Assembly: GCA_037447655.1 (NCBI GenBank)
Contig: JBBHKE010003307.1
Location: forward strand, 22,209-67,520
Origin: Zygnema cylindricum
Lineage: Eukaryota; Streptophyta; Zygnematophyceae; Zygnematales; Zygnemataceae
Length of the DNA stretch: 45,312 nucleotides
Direction: 5' to 3'
The notes below the pieces were generated by a model that saw only the letters and a list, made by a program, of their open reading frames with translations, searched no databases and was not told the origin of the DNA. Both the position numbers and the translations under genes were made by a program. This document shows, in pieces, positions 31,807 to 41,917 of this stretch. Position 1 is the stretch's first letter; each line of letters begins with the position of its first letter.

Positions 31807-32875
31807 CAGTTTTTTGTTTCGAGTACGTTAGTTTCTTGTTGTTTTTGTGCTCGTTGTCCTTTCAATTTCTGTTACTGACTTGTCCTCGTTTCTATGTCAT
31901 TATGATGTCAACTTTGTTTTCCCATTCAGTTTGCTTCCACATGATTTCAGTTTCATTTTTTGCCTTTTTAAATTGTTCCCATGTACTCATATGCTTTACC
32001 ATCGTGATTTTATCGTGATTTTCTAATAGTGTTTGTCATCGACACTTTCTCAATGAAGTCAAAATAGTTGTTTTCCACCCGCTTTTGAGTCTCGTTTTGC
32101 CTCATCTTACTCCCATCCCTTTGAACACCTTGATAATTGTTAAAAACACTACAGGATTTTTCCACGTTTACAACCATATTTTTGCCTTTCATCTGCCCTT
32201 AAGGATATTTGACCAGTATCGTATATATATGCATTATATGCATTGAATATACCACTCAATAGAGACTCCCAACTTCTTTTTCTTTCCTTTTCTTTTTTTA
32301 TGAATGTGTTTCAGTATTATTTTTATTTTGCTTGGTGCATACTAAAAACGGAAAATTGACCAGGGATTTAACACATTCGGAGTCATTTTCTTGGGTCAAA
32401 AAAAAAAAAAACTGACAAAAATTAATCACACTTCCATGTCTTCTCGCACAAAAGTCAACAAGAAAAAACCTTTCAAATTTTTTAATGTTAATTTTAAATG
32501 AAATTTGTGAACAAGGATATTTTTCAACAAAGATAATTACAAAATTTAAAAAAAATTATAATATATATTAAGAAAAAGTGATGGGAACCCATATGAGTGC
32601 CAGGAGTGAACTTAGTATTATTATTTAACAGATTTTATTATTAAAAAGGTTTCATTATTAAAAAGAGTTTATAATTAAAAAGATTATATTATTAAAGAGA
32701 TTCTATTACTAAAAATGTTTTATTGGTAGAGTATTCCAATGATAGTCAATAGTGTGGAAATTTACACAATTATGGTCACTGTTGGGGTTATAAATTATTA
32801 CACTATCAAAAAAAAAAAAAAAGATATTACAATATCTCTCTCTCTCTCTCCCTCTCCTCCCTCCCTCCCTCCCTC

Positions 32876-32885
32876 NNNNNNNNNN
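32876..32885. other. assembly gap (10 N)
   Basis: Ten unknown bases within a CT-rich tract. The length is probably a placeholder and sequence may be missing. Confidence 1.
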
Positions 32886-33142
32886 CAACGCTGAGTCCTC
32901 GGACCCCTCATCTCCCTCTCGTTCCCGCTCTCTCCCCTCTCTCTCCCCTCTCTCCTCTCTCTACCCTCTCTCTCACCTGACACTCTAGCTCATGCATGTA
33001 AAGTTTTACTATTTTTTTTTAGGGGAGAGGGAGAGGGAGCGAGTGAGGGACCAATGCGTTAAATTTACGTCATATTTAATATCTTGAAACTCTTCTTGAT
33101 TTTTTTTTATCATTTTGAAATGTACGTACTCGATCTCACAGT

Positions 33143-33218
33143 CCACTCTCTCTCCCATCTCTCTCCTCTCTCCCCTCTCTCTCCCCTCTCTCGCCCTTGC
33201 TCTCCCTCTACTCCCCAG
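33143..33218 (+). repeat. CT tract acting as polypyrimidine tract
   Basis: About 70 bp of C/T ending in CCCCAG at 33213-33218, the acceptor of the first visible receptor-kinase exon. Confidence 0.85.
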
Positions 33219-34575
33219 GCTCCTGAGTCGCAACAACCTATCGGGAGACGTGATGAATTTGAAGGCCTCCTATTGGCCCAATTTGTCTCTTCTGACTTTG
33301 GATTACAACAATCTCTCTTCAGCCTCCGATTTGCAGTCGCTCCCGTCTGATTGTAGCATCGAGTGAGTTTTTTTTTTATTTATATATTCATATGTATATA
33401 TGTTGGGTTTTTTTTGTGTTTTTTTGTTGGTATTTTGTCTGTGTTTTTTGGGACATTTTTTTGGTAGTTTATTGGTCTATTAATATCAACAATCTGACTT
33501 CCATCTCCGATTTTCAGTCGTCCCCATCTGATAGTACCATCGATTTTTTATTTTATTTAACGTTTGCAGAATTTTGGCTCCTCGTAAATTTTTGTTAACT
33601 CTCGTAAACTTTTGTGAACTTTGTAAACTTTTGTTTTTACTTTTGTAAAGTTTCGTAAAGTTTTGTGAATTTTCTTTGTTTTACGCTCTTAAAACTTCTT
33701 ACTCCAATCCTTCTCCTTTTCGCAGATTTGCAAATAATCCCCTTTGTGCCACTCTCCCAACGACAAGTTCTAATTTATTAAAAAATAGTTGTTTACCATC
33801 GACTTTTAGTACTTCTTTTACCGCAACTCCTATTTGTCCCAATTCCCTCCCGATTTGTTCTCAATCTTCCGAAGATTATCAACCAAGTCCGCGAATTTTA
33901 AATTTGACCGGAAATTGCGAATGCGTAAAACCGTATTACGGAAAATTCGTATTTTATTCACCGCTATTTGTTATGGTTTCTGAGCGAATAATTCGAAGAC
34001 TCGAATCGAACGTGGCTGAAGTTCTCAAACTTATTAACACTCAAGTACATATTTCTTCGTAAACATTTTCCGTAACTTTTTTCGTTTCTTTTTTCTTACT
34101 TTTTTCGTAACATTTTTGTAATTTTTTTTTGTAAAAAATTTCTGTTAAATGTTTCGTAAAAAATATGTAATTTTTAACTCTCAACTACATATTGCATGAA
34201 ACATTTATCCGTAACTTTTTTCGTAACTTTTCCGTCGACGTTTTTTGTTAATTTTTATCTGGAGAAATATGTGAAACTTTTTGTACCATGCTCGTAAATA
34301 TTTTGAAGAAAAATTATTCACTTTTCGCAAACTCTTTGTGCAAATTCCTAAAGTTTTTGTAAACTTTTAATTGATTTTTAGTACACTTCGTCAAATTATT
34401 GTGTACTTTTTGTAATTTTTTTGTACGCCTTATTTAAATTTTTTAAAAGGTTTTTAAAAACTTTTTCACAACTTTTTGAAAAATGAAAGGGAACGAAACC
34501 AAATAAACATTTATATCGGGTTTAAAAAAAATTTAAAAAAATTACACTCTTTCAGCTTTAAGCACTAAGATCATA

Positions 34576-34673
<98 letters not shown>

Positions 34674-36366
34674 ATATAAATATATATATATATTTTTTTA
34701 ATATACTTTCTTAAAATAGAATACAAGAATTTTTTTAAAGAAAATATATATACATAGCAAGAGTGGAAACTATGTCGATGGCTTTCGAAAAAGTTGTGGA
34801 CAATGTTTGCGACTTTTTTTTCCAGATTTCACGCCTTTCTAAAACGTTAGGTTATTTTTTAAGGTTTTATTTATACAAAAATAGGAAAACTAATTTAAGT
34901 TGTTTAATGCTATTTTTGATGATTTTTATTTTTTTAACAGGTGCGAGTGGAAAGTATGTTCATAGCTTCTGACAAAGTTTGGACGACGTATGTCACTTTT
35001 TTTCCAAATTTTACGGATCCTTGGGCTCCGAGTAAAATCGATAACATTACGAAAGTTTTAACGTATCCAAATATGACATTAGGAAGATATTACGGAGGAT
35101 ATAGTTTTATTTCCGAAGTGTTTCATGTAAATGTACCGCTTCCTGTACCGTCGCCGCTGCCTCCTCTATCACGTCCGGAAACAAAAAGAACAAAATCAAA
35201 AGGTGTGAGAGATAGGATGATTAAGGATGTTAATTTGTGTCTCTCTCTTTCCCTCTGTCTCTCTTTGTCTCTCTCTCTTTCTCCCTCCCTGCCTCCCTTT
35301 TTTTCTCCCTCCCTCCCTCCCTCCCTCCCTCCCTCCCTACCTGCCTCCCTACCTCCCTCCCTGCCCCTCTCCTTCCTCCGTTCCTCCCTCTCTCCCTTTC
35401 CTCCTCTTTTCTCCCCCTCCTTTCCTCCTCCATGTATTCCATTTGTGTTTCTTGTACTCCCTTTTTTTTTTTTGACAGGTGTATGGCTTCCTGTCGGGAT
35501 TGCTATTGGTTTGTTTTTATTGATTGGGATCGCGATTTTTTTAATTTTCATTTTGATTCGAAAGAAGAATATCTCAGATTTTCGTGAAGCAGGTGAGGGT
35601 AAGGCAAGCCTTAAAAATAAGTACATATTTATAGTATATATACATATGAATATATGTGTAATGTAAAAATAGTAATGATAGTAACATGTGAGTGTGATTT
35701 AAAGCCCTTCAAAAAAAAGAAAATATACTCATGTTAAATTTCTACTTTGAAATTCTAAGGAAAAAATCACATCCAGATATGCATTCAAATTGATATTATA
35801 ATAGACATAAAAGAAAATTACAGTTAATTTTGCAACAAAAACGACATGAAATTGTACACCAAAATCTTCTTCAAAACCTACTTTTACATTAACATCAAAA
35901 TTGTACACTGAATTTTTAAAGAAATATTTTGTGCAGAAATGAAATTTACGTTAAAGTTTACACGCATAAAACGTACAATGAAATTTTGTATAATTAAAAT
36001 TTGCATTCAAATTTTATGATGAAGTTTACATGAACAAACTTACGTCAAAAAATTACATTGAATTTAATTAACTTGACATTAGTGAAACTGCATAAAACTG
36101 ATATAAATAAAATTTAAACACATAAAAATTAGACGACTTTTTTGTTCACAGGAAACAACTTCGATCGAATGATGAAGAAGGGTTTTGCGAACGCAATTCC
36201 GTTCAATGAAATTTTGGAGGCCACAAATAATTTTAGTACGGAAAATATTTTAGGAGAGGGAGGATTTGGAGTCGTATATTACGGAATGAGTAGAAATGGG
36301 GTTCCATGGGCCGTAAAACGAGCTAAAAAAAAAAGTCCGAGAGCGTTTGAAATTTTTCGAAAAGAG
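33219..36366 (+). CDS. LRR receptor-like protein kinase (internal exons; both ends missing)
   Basis: Exons in phase: 33219-33362, 33726-34044, 34941-35202, 35479-35592, 36152-36366. Exon 1 gives the last leucine-rich repeats ([30 protein letters not shown]). Exon 2 has FANNPLC, a Cys/Pro-rich spacer and [18 protein letters not shown]. Exon 3 is extracellular and Asn-glycosylation-rich. Exon 4 holds one transmembrane helix ([20 protein letters not shown]) with a basic stop-transfer RKK. Exon 5 starts the kinase domain: [12 protein letters not shown], glycine loop [11 protein letters not shown], then AVKRA with the ATP-binding lysine. The layout (LRR, CxC..P..V-type spacer, TM, kinase) resembles the LRR-VIII-1 plant subfamily. 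Earlier LRR exons, the signal peptide and the catalytic kinase exons are not in the window. The exon ends at donor GTGTGA, and a tandem copia insertion follows 340 bp later, so the gene is either split by a very long intron or broken. Confidence 0.85.
33480..33548 (+). pseudogene. degenerate duplicate of the LRR exon end
   Basis: The intron sequence reads [21 protein letters not shown], closely matching the end of the upstream exon ([20 protein letters not shown] at 33304-33362), including the T-rich flank after it. The copy lacks a donor GT at the equivalent place (GAGTGAG became GATTTTT), so it is probably not spliced in. Confidence 0.75.
34578..34695. repeat. (TA)n microsatellite
   Basis: About 90 bp of uninterrupted TA followed by TATG/TATA variants, in the receptor-kinase intron between 34044 and 34941. 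The rest of this intron is T-rich with repeated 'acttttttcgtaa' text. Confidence 0.98.
35228..35435 (+). repeat. CT/CCCT pyrimidine tract in receptor-kinase intron
   Basis: About 200 bp of C/T, with a perfect (CCCT)n core at about 35302-35337, between exons ending 35202 and starting 35479. Open frames reading through it are low complexity. Confidence 0.95.
35593..36151 (+). other. receptor-kinase intron
   Basis: AT-rich intron between the transmembrane and kinase-start exons. It contains loosely repeated 'acattgaaatttt'-type text. No other feature seen. Confidence 0.6.
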
Positions 36367-36379
36367 GTGTGAAGATTTT

Positions 36380-36650
36380 TTTTTTTTTTTTTGTGTATTC
36401 ATTGTTATTATTTCTATAATTATTATCATTATTATCATTATTAACGTCATTCTCATCATTTTTTTGAGTGTATTCATTATTATTTTTTTATCATTTTCAT
36501 CGTTATCATCAACATCATCATCATTATTATCATTTTGATTATTATTATTATTCTTATTCTTATTGTTTTTGTTATTGCTCTTGCTCTTGCTCTTGGTATT
36601 GGTATTGGTATTGGTATTGGTATTGGTATCGGTGTATTGTTATATTGTAC
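36380..36650. repeat. microsatellites ATT/CAT and (TTGGTA)n
   Basis: ATT/ATC-rich runs (36400-36560), then (GCTCTT)n and (GGTATT)n at about 36575-36632, immediately upstream of the copia 5' LTR. Confidence 0.9.
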
Positions 36651-36707
36651 AAAAATATTGTTATAAGATATAATACATCTATCTGTATATGTATCCGTTA
36701 TTGGTGG

Positions 36708-37158
36708 TGTTAAAGTTATCCTTTTATTAGAATCTTCAGGCTAGCTCCATCTTGTTAATAACGGAAAGTGGTATTCCAGTTTGCGTTATTTAGCTAGTTA
36801 TAGGATTCTAGACTAGCTCAGTTCTTTGCTTTAAGTTTCAGTTTTCTGTTTCCTAGATTTTACTTTCTGTTTTCAGCTCCTGGCGCTTCTTAGAAGCGGC
36901 CCACTGTTGCTTCTGTAGCCTCTGACACTAGATCTGATCCTTAGCCCTCTGACACCTAAGGTTCTCAACTTTTGCCCTTTCGGCAAAAGAGCCAAGTGAC
37001 CTTTCAGAGTCACATTAGCTTACTATCCCATTCTACTTAAACTACTTCCTTGTATTTTCACTACCACTAAGAAATACAATCTGTCTTTCTCTGCTTGTTT
37101 GTCTTTCCGTATTATTTTCCATCCCACTTTGTCTGCTGCCATGTCATCAACTACTATA
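36708..37158 (+). repeat. copia 5' LTR (copy 1)
   Basis: Starts TGTTAAAG. The 3' limit is set by the putative primer-binding site at 37159. A canonical CA end is not at that point, so the end is uncertain by about 10-17 bp. It contains a small perfect stem-loop (CTTTTGCC ctttc GGCAAAAG near 36973-36993). Confidence 0.8.
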
Positions 37159-40100
37159 GGTTATGGGCCTTTCAGTACGAATTCAAACACCGTTGCAAAA
37201 TTCAACGGCACGGACCTTCTACGGATGGAAGTTTCAGATAGAGCACCTTTTGCGGCGGGAGAAACTTTGGTCCATTATCAGCGGAAGTGAGGCAGAACCT
37301 TCGGACGCCACCGCCAAACCTGCTTGGGTACTTTGCAATGAAGAGGCGCATTCGCGATTGGTTCTAGCTCTTGAGCCTTCCCAACTTGGACTCATCCGTG
37401 ACGCTAACTCTGCTCACGACGCCTGGAAACTTCTGACAAATGCCTACGAAAACCGGTCTTGGTCAAACAAACTTCTCCTTCGTCGTCAACTGATCTCTTC
37501 TCAGAAACTTCCCTCTGAGAGTATGCAGGACTACATCCAAAATATCAAATCTCTAGCTGGGCGTCTAAAGAGTATCAGCTCTACCGTAACTGATGAGGAT
37601 ATTATTACGGCGATCTTGGGAGGACTGCCGTCCTCTTACGCCGCAGTCATTTCATCTATTGACAATTCTGCTGTCACTATCACTATTCCATCTCTCACCA
37701 CTGGTTTGATGCATGAAGAGACAAAACAGAATCTGCCGCAGCCACCTGGTGTCGCTCTGGCAGCCCATCATCCGTCCACCCGGCCGCCCAAGATCTCCTC
37801 CTGTCGCTATTGCCAGGAGCCTGACCACATCATCGACAATTGTCCTGCACTTAAACGTAAGCAGGACCGACAAGGGCATCCTGGTCGTACCGGTGGGCGT
37901 GGACGCCAACCTGGTCGCGGCCTTTATCACGGTCACGCCTCTGCGGCTGAAGCCATTTCACCAGTAATATAGGACTATTTCGCGCCAACGAATCCTTTCA
38001 CCTATTCTTCTTCGCCTGGATACATTAATGCTCCACTTGGCGAATATTCTCAACCGCCGCCCGTCGCCCGTCGCCCAATCATATACTGATTTCCCTTATG
38101 GTTCCGCTCCACCTGTCTTTGGACAATTACCGGTTGTCCCTTATGCTTCACAACCGCCAGATTATAGGTTTGCCCTTGTCACGTCTGCAATACCCGATTC
38201 TATTGTCCCAAACGATTCTTGGATTGTGGACTCTGGGGCGTCTCATCATTTGTCCTCACGCTTCGATTGGTTTACAAGGGTATCGCAGCTCCATCCTCCC
38301 ATGACAATTTTACTTGGAAATAATGCCACCTTAACGGCCACACACGTTGGCCAGATCTCCACTGTCGGCCGACCAAATACGACATCACCGATAATTCTCT
38401 CTCACGTCCTATTCGTTCCTGGACTGAAAAAGAATCTTTTCTCTGTTGGTGCCGCTCTTAATCAAGGCGCCACTGCTGTCTTTTCCACGACCACTGTCAC
38501 ATTCTTTTCATCCACTAATGCGCAAGTCGGTCTTGGAAACAAAATAGGATCTATCTACATCCTATCGCATTTCCAATCCGTTGGATTACTCTGCTATGTC
38601 CCTGTCACCTCAATCGTTCTCATGATGGCATCTGCGGTACGGCCATCTATCCGCCTCCAGTCTACAGACATTAAGTAAGGGCCTTGTCAACGGCCTAGAT
38701 TCATTTCCAGCCAAAAATCTCCCATTTTGTTCTGGATGCGTCCAAGGAAATTTAACTCGTCCGTCCTTTCCCACTTCAACTTCTAAATCTGCAAGCCCTC
38801 TTACATTGGTCCACTTAGATCTTTGTGGTCCCATGTCTGTACCCAGTCATACCGGCGCGCTATATTTTGTCACGTTCATAGATGACGCTACACGCTATTG
38901 TCACCTTTTTCTCCTTCGTCGAAAATCTGACACATTTGAAAAGTTTAAAGAATACAAGTCCCTCGTCGAAAACTCCCTTAACTGTCGCATCAAATGTCTG
39001 AGAACCGACAATGGGGGAGAATACTTCTCCACCGAATTTTCGCGATTCCTTGGTTTTCACGGCATTATTCACCAATCGACGGTCGCCCATACTCCACAAC
39101 AAAACGGGGTTTCGGAGAGATACAATCGTACAGTTATAAACATGGCAAGGTCCATGTTACACTTCGCTGCCCTGCCGACAAATTTCTGGGCAGAATCAGT
39201 CACCACTGCAAATTACCTACGTAATCTATCCCCAACATCTGCACTTCCTGGAAAAACACCGTATGAAGCCTGGACGGGAATTAAACCTGACGTTTCCCAT
39301 CTTCGTATATTCCATCTTTGTATATTTGGCTGTACCGCGTGGGTTAAAAATCTCACTCCAGCCGGCAAATGGGACAGCCGAGCCAAATCGGGCGTCCTAG
39401 TCGGTTTTGCCACCGAATCAAAGGCATACCGAATTTGGCTCTCCAACGAACGTCGGGTCGTCCTCAGCCGTGACGTCAGCTTTAATGAAACTCCACTTCT
39501 TCTTAAACTTCTAACCTCCTCACCTTCCCCTCCTCCTCTCCCAGCTGCTCACACACAACCTTCCTCATCCACTCTATCCATCATTTCTCCTGACTTTTCT
39601 TCCAATTCAGCCAAGTTTTCTCCACTCTCTCACTCTCCTCTGCTTCTACCCCCCTCTACACTTATCAGAACGACCTCAGAGACACATTTCAGAGACAGAT
39701 CCACTCCTCTCACACTTCCTCGGACAGTTTCAGACCTAATGATCCACCATATGTCATTCCAGCAGATATTTCTGTGCCTCCTACTTCTGCACCTACTCTG
39801 CCTATCCAAAAGAGTGAAAGACTTCACGCTCGGCTTCTTCGTGAAACAACTGGCTTGGCAAACATTGCCACAATCGATGTCCCTTCTTCTTTTTCAGCCG
39901 CCATGAATGGCCCAAATGCTGCCTCCTGGAAGATAGCCACTGACGCCGAATTTGCTTCCTTGCAAAAGAATGGCACGTGGGAACTTACCTCCCTTCCACA
40001 TGGTCGAAAAATCATCGGATCAAAATGGGTCTTCCGCATCAAAACTAAGGCCGATGGATCTCTAGATCGCTTCAAAGCCCGTTTCGTTGCGAAAGGCTTC

Positions 40101-41426
40101 TTACAAAAGGAAGGAGTTGATTTTCATGAAACCTACGCTCCTGTCGCAAAATTTACCTCCATTCGCATTCTCCTCTCCTTGGCTGCTGCTCGTGACTGGC
40201 ACATCCATCACATGGATGTTCAGACAGCTTTTCTCTACGGCAAACTAAGTGAAAAAATATTCATTCGACAACCGGAAGGATATGTCGCGCCAGGCACCGA
40301 GCACCTCGTCTGTCGACTTCTCAAATCTCTCTACGGCCTGAAGCAGGCACCTCGTGTTTGGAATAAACACCTCGAGGCAGTTCTCTTCAAGGAAGGCTTT
40401 CACAAGCTTGATGCGGACTTTGGGCTTTTTCTGAGAGGTAATGAAGAGTCTCTTGTCATCTTAGTAATCTATGTCGATGATCTGCTCTTAGCTAGTCCCT
40501 CTCTACCACTAATTCATCTTGTCAAAACCATGCTCAACATTCATTTTTCAATGACTGACTTAGGAGAGGTTGAATACTGCCTTGGGATTTTTGTAGGACG
40601 AGACCGCCCCTCCAAAACATTATACCTGTCTCAAGAAAAATATATAACTGAGGTTCTCACCAGATTTTCCATGTCAGATTGCAGTCCAATCTCTACACCG
40701 TTAGACCCAAATGTCAAACTTATCCAAAACTCTGGTGGGCCTGTCCCCGGAGCGACACATGAGTTGTATCGTTCTATTGTTGGTTGTCTAATGTATGCTA
40801 TGACAGGCACGCGTCCAGACATAGCAGTAGCCGTTGGACAGCTCAGTCAATTTGTCTCTAACCCCTCCACAGATCACCTCCTTGCTGCAAAAAGAGTTTT
40901 GCGTTACCTACAAGGAACCAAATCCCTCAAACTCACCTTTACTGGTTCCTCTTCCCCTGAGCTGGTTGGTTTCTGCGATGCCGACTGGGGGGGCGACCTG
41001 ACCTCACGCCGCTCCACCACTGGCGTGTGCTTCTCACTTCATGGCGCTCTAATTTCTTGGGCTTCCAAAAAGCAACCAACCGTTGCACTTTCCTCCACCG
41101 AATCAGAGTATATGGCTGCCACCCATGCCAAAAAGGAAGCGATCTGGCTACGTTTTCTCCTCGCCAATCTTCAGTCTCCCCAACCTTCCGCCACTGTCAT
41201 CTACAGCGAATCCCAAGGTGCTCTTGCTCTTATGGGCAACCCAGTGCACCATCGGAGGACCAAGCACATCGACATTCAGTTCCACTTCACCCGCGATGCA
41301 ATTGCTGCTGGCACTCTCAAATTCACCTACTGTCCCACCTCCAAGCAGCTGGCTGACTTCCTCACGAAGGCCCTTGCCCGGCCTCAGTTCAAACTTCTTC
41401 TTTCTTCCTCCGGCCTTCGATTTTAA
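37141..41426 (+). pseudogene. gag-pol: copia gag-pol polyprotein, copy 1, broken
   Basis: Compared with copy 2, copy 1 has a 1-bp insertion near 37215, an in-frame stop TAG at 37970-37972, a 7-bp duplication near 38062-38075, a 5-bp deletion near 38587 and a 25-bp deletion near 39737, so its parts fall in three frames. It also has an in-frame 15-bp duplication near 39307-39335. Domains remain readable: gag with CCHC zinc knuckle (CRYCQEPDHIIDNC, about 37801-37842), protease WIVDSGASHH (about 38221), the integrase core with TDNGGEY (about 39005), reverse transcriptase with YVDD (40470-40481) and RNase H with DADW and SSTESEY (about 40978 and 41095). The RT-RNase H part (39774-41426, stop TAA) is still one open frame. 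Confidence 0.93.
37159..37169 (+). promoter_or_regulatory. putative primer-binding site, initiator tRNA-Met anticodon arm (copy 1)
   Basis: GGTTATGGGCC is complementary to the anticodon stem-loop of eukaryotic initiator tRNA-Met (GGCCCAUAACC). This is the half-tRNA primer used by Drosophila copia and yeast Ty5. The usual plant copia site (TGGTATCAGAG) is absent here. Confidence 0.7.
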
Positions 41427-41428
41427 CC

Positions 41429-41439
41429 AAGAGGGGGGG
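41429..41439 (+). promoter_or_regulatory. polypurine tract
   Basis: AAGAGGGGGGG directly abutting the LTR start at 41440 and following the pol stop by 2 bases of spacer; the expected plus-strand primer site. Confidence 0.9.
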
Positions 41440-41917
41440 TGTTAAAGTTATCCTTTTATTAGAATCTTCAGGCTAGCTCCATCTTGTTAATAACGGGAAG
41501 TGGTATTCCAGTTTGTGTTATTTAGCTAGTTATAGGATTCTAGACTAGCTCAGTTCTTTGCTTTAGTTTCAGTTTTTCTGTTTCCTAGATTTTACTTTCT
41601 GTTTTCAGCTCCTGGCGCTTCTTAGAAGCGCCCACTGTAGCTTCTGTCGCCTCTGACACTAGATCTGATCCTTAGCCCTCTGACACCTAAAGATCTCAAC
41701 CTTTGCCCTTTCGGCAAAAGAGCCAAGTGACCTTTCAGAGTCACATTAGCTTACTAGATCTCGAAAAGTCACATTCGTGACTTTTCCCATTCTACTTAAA
41801 CCACTGCCTTGTATTTTCACTACCACCAAGAAATACAATCTGTCTTTCTCTGCTTGTTTGTCTTTCCGTATTATTTTCCATCCCACTTTGTCTGCTGCCA
41901 TGTCATCAACTACTATA
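41440..41917 (+). repeat. copia LTR shared by copies 1 and 2
   Basis: Homologous to 36708-37158 but with an extra ~28 bp near 41757-41785 that forms a perfect 10-bp stem-loop (GAAAAGTCAC attc GTGACTTTTC). It serves as the 3' LTR of copy 1 and the 5' LTR of copy 2. Confidence 0.9.

Larger units (their letters stand above)
31807..33218. other. intergenic or upstream intron of the receptor kinase, with assembly gap
   Basis: Contains an AT-rich ATTAAAAAG-type short repeat at about 32630-32720, pyrimidine tracts at 32836-32875 and 32905-32975, a run of 10 N (32876-32885) and a purine tract at 33022-33050. Earlier LRR exons of the receptor kinase could lie in or near the gap; none is recognisable. 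Confidence 0.5.
36708..41917 (+). mobile_element. Ty1/copia LTR retrotransposon, copy 1 (degenerate)
   Basis: LTR, internal region and LTR, all on the plus strand. The 5' LTR starts TGTTAAAG at 36708 and the next LTR starts with the same bases at 41440, directly after a polypurine tract (AAGAGGGGGGG, 41429-41439). The pol order is protease, integrase, reverse transcriptase, RNase H, which defines the copia superfamily. The candidate target duplication on the left is GGTGG (36703-36707). The matching right copy cannot be seen because the second LTR continues into another internal region. The two LTRs differ at about a dozen positions plus a 27-28 bp indel, so the insertion is not recent. Confidence 0.95.

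Noticed and set aside
34941-35666. 241-residue frame as a single exon of the receptor kinase
   Set aside because: It reads through a CT-tract intron; exon ends at 35202 and 35479 are supported by GT/AG and by phase.
37099-37290. Separate small gene at the start of copia copy 1
   Set aside because: It is the gag start, cut off from the rest by the 1-bp insertion near 37215.
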